This document shows positions 1-7,297 of a stretch of DNA of 11,370 bases, in pieces. Each line of letters starts with the position of its first letter. Position 1 is the stretch's first letter. Location of the stretch: contig CAZOKP010000087.1 in the NCBI GenBank assembly GCA_964580435.1, positions 1-11,370 of the forward strand. The letters are read 5' to 3'. The translations under genes and the position numbers were made by a program. The notes below the pieces were generated by a model. It searched no databases, had not been told where the DNA came from, and was given only the letters and a program-made list of their open reading frames with translations. The DNA is from CAZKEW01 sp964580435. Its GTDB lineage: Bacteria; Acidobacteriota; Aminicenantia; Aminicenantales; UBA8522.

Positions 1-284
1 AACCATGCCCGCTCGTCGCTCATACGGACTTCTCACCACATCATCCCTCCCCTCACCGCCCAGCCGTGCCACCCTCCCTGTATCATTGTTCCGATCACGG
101 AGACGAAAACGGTTCTGATCAAATGTGGACGACGCTTTGAGCTTTGGCCCGGAGGAGCCGATAAAACCGGGTTTGGAGGCCGCCGAATCGGAGCCGGAAG
201 CAAGGCCTTTTTCCAGGCTCAAATTGAGGGGTGCGAGGGAAAGGCAGAAAATGCGCCAAAAGCGCAAAATAATGTGTTTTTTGC
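1..284. other. Left-edge region without a confident gene; C-rich tract and open - strand frame
   Basis: I recognise no gene here. On the - strand one frame has no stop from a TAA near 284 to the left edge, about 90 codons. It has no ATG until close to the edge and no clear ribosome site, and its translation (Ser/Gly/Arg-rich) resembles nothing I know. Another - strand frame has an ATG at 23 (plus-strand CAT 21-23), preceded by a GGTGAGAAG-like stretch. It begins M-S-D-E-R-A-W and leaves the window after seven codons, so it could be the start of a divergent gene. Positions 45-78 carry five C-runs of three or more (G-runs on the - strand). A short hairpin, TGCGC-caaaa-GCGCA, lies at 252-266. 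The + strand frame at 125-313 lacks a ribosome site and runs into the gyrB promoter, so it is not called. Confidence 0.35.
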
Positions 285-314
285 TTTACACCACCACAAT
301 ATTTAAGGTATAAT
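285..314 (+). promoter_or_regulatory. Sigma70-type promoter of gyrB
   Basis: The -35 box TTTACA (285-290) matches five of six consensus bases and the -10 box TATAAT (309-314) is perfect, with an 18-bp AT-rich spacer. Transcription would start near 320-322, giving a leader of about 72 nt before the gyrB ATG at 394. The leader contains a 10-bp palindrome, CTCTATAGAG (356-365). In many bacteria gyrase promoters are activated by DNA relaxation. The 18-bp spacer and AT-rich surroundings would allow that, but nothing in the sequence proves it. This is the only strong promoter seen ahead of gyrB-gyrA. Confidence 0.8.
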
Positions 315-393
315 AAAAATTGAAATTTATGCCTTTTTTGGTCTATCTGGCGCCTCTCTATAGAGCCCGTCTTTTTCTTAAAATCTGACGAAA

Positions 394-2781
394 ATGAAAG
401 AAAAAAAATACACAGCTGAAAGCATAAAAGTCCTCAAGGGATTGGAGGCCGTCCGCAAGCGTCCGGCCATGTATATCGGCAGCACTTCCGTGGAAGGGCT
501 TCATCATCTTGTCTACGAGGTCGTCGATAATTCCATCGATGAGGCCCTGGCCGGTTTCTGCAAGAACATCGATGCTTTTATTCATGTCGACAACAGCGTC
601 ACGGTCATCGATGACGGCCGCGGCATCCCCGTAGGGATGCACAAGAAAGAGAAGAAGTCCGCGGCCGAGGTCGTTATGACCATGCTCCATGCCGGCGGCA
701 AGTTCGACGACAAGAGCTACAAGGTCTCGGGCGGGCTCCACGGCGTCGGAGTGTCCGTCGTCAACGCCCTCTCCAAGCGTCTGGACCTCGAGGTCAAGCG
801 CGACGGCGGGATCTACACCCAAAGCTACGAACGCGGCATTCCCTTGACCCGTCTCAAACAGGTCGGCAAGACCAAGAAGACCGGGACAAAGGTCACCTTC
901 TGGCCGGACGACGAGATCTTCGAGACGTCCGAGTTCAACTTCGAGATCCTGACGCAGCGGATGCGGGAGCTCTCGTTTCTCAACCGCGGCATCCGCATCA
1001 CCATCACCGACGAGCGGGCCAACAAGAACCACGAGTTCCAGTACAAAGGCGGCATCGTCGAGTTCGTCCAGTTCCTCAACCAGAACAAGACCGCCCTCAA
1101 CCCGCGGCCGGTCTATTTCGAAAGCAAAAAAGATGACGTCATGGTGGAGTTGGCCTTCCAGTACAATTCCGGGTTCACCGAGACAATTTTCACCTTCGTC
1201 AACAACATCAACACAACCGAAGGCGGCACTCATCTCATCGGGTTCAAATCGGCGTTGACCCGCTGCCTGAACAACTACGCCGTAGCCAACAACCTGTTCA
1301 AGGACCTGAGCGCGGGCTCCCTTTCCGGAGACGACACAAGGGAAGGTCTGTGCGCCGTGCTCAGCGTCAAGATGCGCGACCCTCAGTTCGAGGGCCAGAC
1401 CAAGACCAAGCTCGGCAACTCCGAGGTCAAGGGCATCGTCGAGTCCCTGGTCAATGAACAGCTCACGGCCTACCTCGAGGAAAACCCGACCAACGCCAAG
1501 CGGGTCGTCCTCAAAGCCTTGGATGCCGCTCGCGCCCGCGAAGCGGCCCGGAAGGCCCGCGACCTCGCCCGCCGCAAGAGTGTGCTCGAGTCCACTTCGC
1601 TTCCCGGCAAGCTGGCCGACTGCCAAGAGCGCGACCCGGCCCTGTCCGAGATCTTCATCGTCGAGGGCGATTCGGCCGGCGGGTCGGCCAAGCAGGGACG
1701 CGACCGCCGCTTCCAGGCCATTCTGCCCCTGAAGGGAAAGATCCTTAACGTCTGGAAGGCCCAGCAAGACAAAATCTTTAACAACGAAGAAATCGGGATG
1801 ATGATCGCCGCTCTCGGCATGAGCATCGGCGAAACAGAATCGAGTATGGACAAGCTCCGCTATCACAAGATCATCATCATGACCGATGCCGATGTGGACG
1901 GCTCGCACATCCGCACCCTGCTGATGACCTTCTTCTACCGGTACATGAAGTCCCTCATCCAGCAGGGATACCTATACATCGCTCAGCCGCCCCTCTACAA
2001 GATCACCCGCGGCAAAGAGGTCTTATATCTCAAAGAAGAGCGGGCCTATGAGAAGTGGATTGTCAAGAAGATCTCGGAGGATTTCAAGGTCCGGGTGAAA
2101 GGCCGCAAGGAAGTCTTTGAGGGCGAGAAGTTCCGCAAGCTTTTCCTGCGGATCATGCAGAAGAAAAGCTTCATTCAACTCCTGGAGCGCAAGAGTTTCC
2201 CCCTCTTCCTTATCGAGATGCTGATCCGCGAGGGTGTGGACCGTCTGGAGTTCCTCCAAGACAGGAAAGCGATGAAAAGGATCCAGTCGTTGATCGAAGC
2301 CAAAGGGCTCACCACCGAGCTCACCAAGGATGAGGAATACGAGGCCTACGAGCTCGGAATCAAGTTCCAGGTCAACGGCATGGTCATCACTTGCAAGATC
2401 AACCTGGCCCTCGTGGAATCTCCAGAATATAAGAACCTCTTCAAGATCTATAAGGAGCTCGAGGAATTCCGCCCGCCTTATGAGGTCATCAGCGACAGCG
2501 AGTCGATCGTGGTCGAAAACGAGACCAAGCTCCTTGATTACCTTCATGAAAGGGGCAAGAAAGGAGTCGGCATCCAGCGCTATAAGGGCCTGGGCGAAAT
2601 GGCGCCGCAGCAGCTCTGGGAGACAACCATGAACCCCGAGAACCGGGCCTTGCTCAGGGTTTCGATCCAGGACGCTGTCGAGGCCGACGATGTCTTCAGC
2701 ATTCTGATGGGTGACGAGGTCGAGCGGCGCCGGGCGTTCATCGAGTCGAACGCCGTCCTGGCTACGAACCTGGATATCTGA
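394..2781 (+). CDS. gyrB: DNA gyrase subunit B
   Basis: This is the ATPase subunit of type IIA topoisomerase; with GyrA it forms the A2B2 enzyme that adds negative supercoils using ATP. It is 795 residues long. The GHKL ATPase domain (about 1-220) shows the catalytic Glu42 in YEVVDNS, the D-D-G-R-G-I-P motif at 73-79 and the glycine-rich lid G-G-L-H-G-V-G-V (113-120). Arg136 matches the coumarin-contact Arg136 of E. coli GyrB. The transducer domain carries the Q-T-K loop at 335-337. The TOPRIM domain has E-G-D-S-A-G-G (424-430) and the metal site D-A-D-V-D-G (498-503), and QRYKGLGEM is at 728-736. About 170-180 residues are inserted between roughly 545 and 720, as in the long E. coli-type GyrB and unlike the ~640-residue short form. 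The ATG is preceded by an A-rich stretch with no clear Shine-Dalgarno, but the N-terminus aligns with the family start. gyrA follows. Confidence 0.98.
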   Translation: MKEKKYTAESIKVLKGLEAVRKRPAMYIGSTSVEGLHHLVYEVVDNSIDEALAGFCKNIDAFIHVDNSVTVIDDGRGIPVGMHKKEKKSAAEVVMTMLHAGGKFDDKSYKVSGGLHGVGVSVVNALSKRLDLEVKRDGGIYTQSYERGIPLTRLKQVGKTKKTGTKVTFWPDDEIFETSEFNFEILTQRMRELSFLNRGIRITITDERANKNHEFQYKGGIVEFVQFLNQNKTALNPRPVYFESKKDDVMVELAFQYNSGFTETIFTFVNNINTTEGGTHLIGFKSALTRCLNNYAVANNLFKDLSAGSLSGDDTREGLCAVLSVKMRDPQFEGQTKTKLGNSEVKGIVESLVNEQLTAYLEENPTNAKRVVLKALDAARAREAARKARDLARRKSVLESTSLPGKLADCQERDPALSEIFIVEGDSAGGSAKQGRDRRFQAILPLKGKILNVWKAQQDKIFNNEEIGMMIAALGMSIGETESSMDKLRYHKIIIMTDADVDGSHIRTLLMTFFYRYMKSLIQQGYLYIAQPPLYKITRGKEVLYLKEERAYEKWIVKKISEDFKVRVKGRKEVFEGEKFRKLFLRIMQKKSFIQLLERKSFPLFLIEMLIREGVDRLEFLQDRKAMKRIQSLIEAKGLTTELTKDEEYEAYELGIKFQVNGMVITCKINLALVESPEYKNLFKIYKELEEFRPPYEVISDSESIVVENETKLLDYLHERGKKGVGIQRYKGLGEMAPQQLWETTMNPENRALLRVSIQDAVEADDVFSILMGDEVERRRAFIESNAVLATNLDI

Positions 2782-2782
2782 G

Positions 2783-2859
2783 GTGTCATCGCGAGCGAAG
2801 CGCGGCGATCTCCCCATGGCTTTGAGATGGCTACGGCACTGCATGGCTTGCCATGACAC
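2783..2859. repeat. Imperfect inverted-repeat (MITE/REP-like) element in the gyrB-gyrA gap
   Basis: The element begins one base after the gyrB stop codon and ends 14 bases before the gyrA ATG. Its 7-bp ends are exact inverted repeats: GTGTCAT (2783-2789) and ATGACAC (2853-2859). Extending inward to 14 bases per arm, only two positions fail to match, one of which could be a G-U pair. Inner arms are GCGATCTC (left) and GAGATGGC (right), one mismatch, around a loop containing CCCATGGC. The left arm, with GCGAGCGAAGCG, resembles the short palindromic repeat beginning GTCATTGCGAGCGAAGCG that I recall as dispersed in many bacterial genomes. On the - strand it encodes the typical spurious peptide A-S-L-A-M-T. 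I see only one copy in this window, so dispersal is inferred from family resemblance. The transcribed hairpin would lie directly before the gyrA ribosome site. Confidence 0.75.
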
Positions 2860-2873
2860 GATGAGCAAGAATC

Positions 2874-5351
2874 ATGGATAAAGACAAAGAAAAGGATAAA
2901 GGCAAAAGCGAGCAGCCCATCCTTCCGCCCGCGGCAGCGGACCTGTCTGTGGTCAGCCTCGAGGAGGAGATGAAGAGGTCCTACCTCGACTACGCCATGA
3001 GCGTCATCATCGGCCGGGCTATCCCCGACATCAAAGATGGTTTGAAGCCGGTTCACCGCCGCGTGCTCTACGCCATGTACGAGACGGGGACGACATACAA
3101 CAAGCCTTATAAGAAGTCGGCGCGCATCGTCGGGGACGTCATCGGTAAATACCATCCCCACGGCGACCAGGCGGTCTACGATACGCTGGTCCGCATGGCC
3201 CAGGACTTCAGCCTGCGTTATCTGCTGGTTGACGGCCAGGGCAATTTCGGTTCGATCGACGGCGACCCCCCTGCAGCGATGCGCTACACCGAGGTCCGCA
3301 TGTCTAAGCTGGCCGGGGACATGCTGGCCGATATTGAAAAGGACACGGTCAACTTCGTCCCGAACTACGACGAGAGCTTGACCATGCCCGAGGTCCTGCC
3401 GGCCAAGTTCCCGAACCTCCTGGTCAACGGAGGGTCGGGCATCGCTGTGGGCATGGCGACAAACATCCCTCCGCACAATCTGGCCGAGGTCTGCGATGGC
3501 TTGATCTACCTCATCCAGCATCCGAACGCTTCTCGCGAGAAGATCGTGGATTTCATTCCGGGCCCCGATTTTCCGACCGGAGGATATATCTTCAACCGGC
3601 AGGGGATCAGCGACGCCTACCGCGACGGCAAGGGCGTCATTCAGATCCGCGCCAAGTCTCTGATCGAGCACGGCGACAAGGGTGAGCGTGAGCGCATCGT
3701 CATCACCGAGATCCCGTTTGCGGTCAACAAAGCCCGTCTCCTTGAGAATATCGCCGAGCTGGTCAACGAGAAGAAGTTAGAAGGGATCGCCGACATCCGC
3801 GACGAATCGGACCGCGACGGCATCCGCGTCGTCCTCGAGATCAAGAAGGGCGAACTGCCCGAGGTCATCCTCAACAACCTCTACAAGCACACCGCGCTCC
3901 AGACCTCGTTCGGGATCATCATGCTGGCCATCGTCGACAAACAGCCCAAGATGCTGGGCCTCGTCGACATCATGAAATATTTCATCTCCCACCGCCAGGA
4001 TGTCATCCGGCGGCGGACGCGCTTTGACCTGAAGAAGGCCGAGCACCGGGCTCATATCCTGGAGGGGCTGACCATCGCGCTCGACCATCTTGACGCCATT
4101 ATCAAGCTCATCCGCGCCTCGAAGAACGTCGACCTGGCGCGCCAGGGCTTGATGGAACGGTTTAAGCTCACCCAGGTCCAGGCTCAGGCCATCCTGGAGA
4201 TGCAGCTGCAGCGTCTGACCCACCTCGAGCGCGAGAAGATTGTCCAGGAGTATAAAGAGGTCAAGGCCCTTATCCTCAAGCTCCGCAAGATCCTGAGTTC
4301 GGATAAGCTTATCCAGGACATCATCATCGCCGAGCTCAGGGAGATTAAGGAGCAGTACGGCGACGAGCGGCGGACCGAGATCCGCGATGAAGTCGTCACG
4401 GACCTCCGGCTTGAAGACCTCATCAAGGAGGAAGACGTCGCCGTCATGACGACTCAATCCGGCTATATCAAGAGGACATCCCTGTCCTCGTATCATTTCC
4501 AGCTTCGCGGCGGCAAAGGCCGCAAGGGCATCTCTATGAAGGCCGAGGACGTGGTCGAGAACGTCTTCGTCTGCTCAACGCACTCCTATCTGCTTTTCTT
4601 CACAAACAAGGGCCGCGTCTATTGGCTCAAGGCCCTGGAGATCCCCGACGTCGGCGTCTCAGGGCGGGGGAAGGCCATCGCCAACCTGATCGAGTTCCAG
4701 CCGGGCGAGATGATGACGTCCGTCCTCTCTATTAAGGACTTCAGTGAGGACAGATACATTGTCATGCTGGCCACTAACGGCCTCATCAAAAAGACGCGGC
4801 TCGACGAGTTCCGCAACATCCGGCGCGGCGGCATAATCGCCATGAGTCTGCGGCCCAAGAGCCAGCTCATGTGGACCCGCCTTACGGAGGGAAAGCGCGA
4901 TATCGTCATCGCCACGAAGCTCGGCAAGGCCATCCGGTTCAGCGAAAAGGATATCCGGGCCATGGGCCGGGCTGCGGCCGGCGTTCGGGCCATGACCCTG
5001 GGCAAGAAGGACGAGGTTATCGGCATTGTCGCCGTCGGTGAAGAAGACAAGTACATCTTCACTGCCAGCGAAAAAGGCTCTGGGAAGAAGACCGAGACGG
5101 GCCTCTATAGGAAGCAGCACCGCGGAGGCAAAGGGCTCATCAACCTCAAGATCACACCCAAGATCGGGCCCGCCGTGGCCGCGCTGGGCGTTGCTGAAGA
5201 GGACCTCCTCATAGTCACGATGACCGGCAAAGTCATCCGCATCACCACCAAGCAGGTGAGGTCGTCGGGCCGGGCCACCCAGGGTGTGCGGCTCATCAAC
5301 CTGGACCAGGGGGACAAGGTCTGCTCGCTGGCCAAGACCGAAGAGAGCTGA
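2874..5351 (+). CDS. gyrA: DNA gyrase subunit A
   Basis: This is the DNA cleavage and wrapping subunit of gyrase, 825 residues. The breakage-reunion domain (about 30-515) has the catalytic Tyr138 in A-M-R-Y-T-E, preceded by Arg137. The quinolone-determining helix reads H-P-H-G-D-Q-A-V-Y-D (94-103): Gln99 stands where E. coli has Ser83, while Asp103 (E. coli Asp87) is kept. A coiled-coil stretch lies at about 375-500. The C-terminal beta-pinwheel (about 520-820) carries two GyrA-box motifs, Q-L-R-G-G-K-G (543-549) and Q-H-R-G-G-K-G (748-754), which identify GyrA rather than ParC. The protein ends without a long acidic tail. The N-terminus has an unusual Lys/Asp/Glu-rich leader (residues 1-12). 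The ribosome site is weak (GAG, 8 bp before ATG) and sits just after the inverted-repeat element. It shares the strand and probably the transcript of gyrB. Confidence 0.98.
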   Translation: MDKDKEKDKGKSEQPILPPAAADLSVVSLEEEMKRSYLDYAMSVIIGRAIPDIKDGLKPVHRRVLYAMYETGTTYNKPYKKSARIVGDVIGKYHPHGDQAVYDTLVRMAQDFSLRYLLVDGQGNFGSIDGDPPAAMRYTEVRMSKLAGDMLADIEKDTVNFVPNYDESLTMPEVLPAKFPNLLVNGGSGIAVGMATNIPPHNLAEVCDGLIYLIQHPNASREKIVDFIPGPDFPTGGYIFNRQGISDAYRDGKGVIQIRAKSLIEHGDKGERERIVITEIPFAVNKARLLENIAELVNEKKLEGIADIRDESDRDGIRVVLEIKKGELPEVILNNLYKHTALQTSFGIIMLAIVDKQPKMLGLVDIMKYFISHRQDVIRRRTRFDLKKAEHRAHILEGLTIALDHLDAIIKLIRASKNVDLARQGLMERFKLTQVQAQAILEMQLQRLTHLEREKIVQEYKEVKALILKLRKILSSDKLIQDIIIAELREIKEQYGDERRTEIRDEVVTDLRLEDLIKEEDVAVMTTQSGYIKRTSLSSYHFQLRGGKGRKGISMKAEDVVENVFVCSTHSYLLFFTNKGRVYWLKALEIPDVGVSGRGKAIANLIEFQPGEMMTSVLSIKDFSEDRYIVMLATNGLIKKTRLDEFRNIRRGGIIAMSLRPKSQLMWTRLTEGKRDIVIATKLGKAIRFSEKDIRAMGRAAAGVRAMTLGKKDEVIGIVAVGEEDKYIFTASEKGSGKKTETGLYRKQHRGGKGLINLKITPKIGPAVAALGVAEEDLLIVTMTGKVIRITTKQVRSSGRATQGVRLINLDQGDKVCSLAKTEES

Positions 5352-5374
5352 TCAACCCACCGAGGCCTGAAGAT

Positions 5375-7228
5375 ATGGAGAGTTCAAAAAAGAGAAAACC
5401 GGCGGTGTCCGTCACCTGGGCTATCGTTCTTATTGCGCTGGCTGCCATCTTGGGAATAGCCTACCACTCCATCCGGACGCCGCGCTTCCTCCGCGGCGCG
5501 CGGGACCGCGTCACTCCAGTCGTTAAGCCTGCCGAACTGGGTGATCGCAACTTCTTTCTGGTTGAATCCAGATACCTCCTGCGCCTTGACCCCGGCCAGC
5601 CGAGCCTGCGCTGGAAGTTCGACCGGTTTGTGCGCGGCCAGCTCCGGGTTTCCTTTTTCGTTTTTCCAAAGTCCGGCCCGGTCCCGTCGCTGAAGTTCAC
5701 CGTAACGGTGTGGGGTCCCCGAGGCCGGAAAAGGAAGGTGATCGTGCAAGCTTGGCGGGACCGTCCGTCCGGCCCTATCAACCGTCAATATGACGTCAAG
5801 GTCATCGTGCCGGCAGGCGGAGAAATCGAACTGGCCGCGATTCCCGAGACGGTCGAAGGGTGGCGGGACCTGGATATCGGCATTACTGTCCCGAGCATCG
5901 AGACAGCGGAAACCGCACCCCGGCCGATCCACCTGGTCATCGTTTCGGTCGATGCGCTGCGCAGCGATTTCCTGGGAGTATATCAGACGCTGGCCGGCCG
6001 GCCGCCGGCACAGAGCTTTTCGCCTGAGCTCGACCGCTTGGCCGAGAATGCTGTCATCTTCCGCAACGCCCGCACGACCCAGTCGGCCACGTGGCCTGCG
6101 CTTGCTTCTCTTATGCTTTCGAAGTACCCGCGCGAGCACGGAGTGACCAGGAACATGGAATTCCTGGCTACGGCCGAGGACTCGATCGCTTCCCTGCTCC
6201 TTGGCCGCGGCTATGCAACGCTGATGCTGATGGCCAACGGTTACCAGCTGAACATCCCCGGTTTCGAGGAAAAACGTCAGTTCTCATCAGACGACAACTT
6301 GATCAAATTCGCCCGCAGCAAAATCGCCTCGCAATCTGCTGCCCCCTTCTTTCACTGGTACCATCTCTGGGGGGTTCACGATAATTACTCTCCGCCGGAA
6401 TGGGTCATGAAGATTCTCGAGAGGGAGAACCCGGACTACCGCTACGAGCTTTATCAAACCGACGCCATGACGCGCGGCAAGACGCCCTGCGGTCCGGCCG
6501 AAGTCGAAGCCGTCCGGCGGCTCTATGCTGGAGCCCTGTACTATGTCGATTCTCTGCTGAAGACCTTCTTTGACGACCTCAAGCGCCGCGGCTTCTGGGA
6601 TGATACGCTGCTCATCGTCACCGCCGACCACGGCGAGGAGCTCTTCGACCATAACAGCTATTTTTATCATAACCCATCGCTTTACGATTCAGCCCTTAGG
6701 ATCCCGCTGCTCATCAAGTTCCCTAATCAGCGCGGAAGGCGGGTGGTCGATGAGAATGTCTCGATCATCGACATCCTTCCCACCCTTTACGACTACTTTG
6801 CCGGTTCGCCGGCTCCCGGCCGCTTCTCAGGCCTTTCGCTGCTCGACCTGCTTAGGGGCCGGCGCACACAGTTCCGCGAGCGCATTCTCTTCGCCGAATG
6901 TGAGGATTCGACTGTTGTCGGCGCTGTCATGGGTCATTACAAGCTGATTTACAATCCTTTCGAACTGTTGCCGCTCAACCGACTCGGCCTGCCCTTTCCC
7001 ATCGCCAAGATGGAGTTCTACGACCTGCGCCAAGATCCGGGGGAAACGCGGAACCTGGCAGCCCTTGGCCACCCCGTGTATCGCCAGCTCCTGGCGGTTG
7101 CCGAACGCTTTTTGCGGACGGCCCGGGAGCGGCGGACCAAGGATGCGCGCCGGGGCAAGGTCGAACTGACGGAAGAGGAAAAGAAGGAGGCCGAGAAAAC
7201 GCTGCGTACTCTCGGCTACATCCGCTGA
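5375..7228 (+). CDS. Membrane-anchored sulfatase-like protein (alkaline phosphatase superfamily, Thr nucleophile)
   Basis: This 617-residue protein has a basic N-terminus and one membrane helix (about 13-30), so the bulk should face outside. Residues about 31-180 form a beta-rich domain I do not recognise. The catalytic domain starts near 185. It shows metal ligand Asp193 (S-V-D-A-L-R-S-D), the nucleophile region T-W-P-A-L-A-S-L-M (239-247), H-D-N-Y-S-P-P (335-341), and the metal pair Asp418-His419 in T-A-D-H-G-E-E, then His432. Sulfatases carry C/S-x-P-S-R where this protein has Thr239-W-P-A-L. It cannot be matured to formylglycine by the known route and is more like Thr-nucleophile phosphatases or transferases such as LtaS and EptA. 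That function is inference; the substrate is unknown. The tail ends L-R-T-L-G-Y-I-R, shared with the next gene. Its start is 23 bp after gyrA, with GAGG 9 bp before the ATG, suggesting read-through from gyrase. GC is like that of gyrA. Confidence 0.88.
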   Translation: MESSKKRKPAVSVTWAIVLIALAAILGIAYHSIRTPRFLRGARDRVTPVVKPAELGDRNFFLVESRYLLRLDPGQPSLRWKFDRFVRGQLRVSFFVFPKSGPVPSLKFTVTVWGPRGRKRKVIVQAWRDRPSGPINRQYDVKVIVPAGGEIELAAIPETVEGWRDLDIGITVPSIETAETAPRPIHLVIVSVDALRSDFLGVYQTLAGRPPAQSFSPELDRLAENAVIFRNARTTQSATWPALASLMLSKYPREHGVTRNMEFLATAEDSIASLLLGRGYATLMLMANGYQLNIPGFEEKRQFSSDDNLIKFARSKIASQSAAPFFHWYHLWGVHDNYSPPEWVMKILERENPDYRYELYQTDAMTRGKTPCGPAEVEAVRRLYAGALYYVDSLLKTFFDDLKRRGFWDDTLLIVTADHGEELFDHNSYFYHNPSLYDSALRIPLLIKFPNQRGRRVVDENVSIIDILPTLYDYFAGSPAPGRFSGLSLLDLLRGRRTQFRERILFAECEDSTVVGAVMGHYKLIYNPFELLPLNRLGLPFPIAKMEFYDLRQDPGETRNLAALGHPVYRQLLAVAERFLRTARERRTKDARRGKVELTEEEKKEAEKTLRTLGYIR

Positions 7229-7297
7229 GTTAGAGACCTATTAATCCGTCGGAATTCCGCTGTTGACTAAAGTTATGCGAGGTGTTAAGAAAGGTGC

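Noticed and set aside
125..313. 62-codon + strand frame before gyrB
   Set aside because: It has a GTG start without a suitable ribosome site and a low-complexity translation, and it ends within the -10 box of the gyrB promoter.
356..365. Palindrome CTCTATAGAG as an operator
   Set aside because: A lone 10-bp palindrome in the leader can arise by chance and matches no regulator site I recognise.
1..393. Replication origin next to gyrB
   Set aside because: gyrB often lies near dnaA and oriC, but I see no DnaA boxes of the TTATNCACA type and no dnaA, dnaN or recF in the window.
358..1908. 516-codon open frame on the - strand opposite gyrB
   Set aside because: It lies entirely antisense to an unmistakable gyrB; its Asp/Glu/Leu/Val-rich translation is the usual mirror of GC-rich codons and shows no domain.
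2023..3671. Two long - strand frames (281 and 363 codons) opposite gyrB and gyrA
   Set aside because: They are antisense to gyrase genes, and their junction peptides come from reading through the inverted-repeat element.
7250..7259. Palindrome CGGAATTCCG
   Set aside because: It is a single short palindrome with no second copy or positional meaning.
7263..7291. TTGACT with a weak TAAGAA as a promoter for the lipoprotein gene
   Set aside because: The -10 candidate matches only three positions and would start transcription at the start codon itself.
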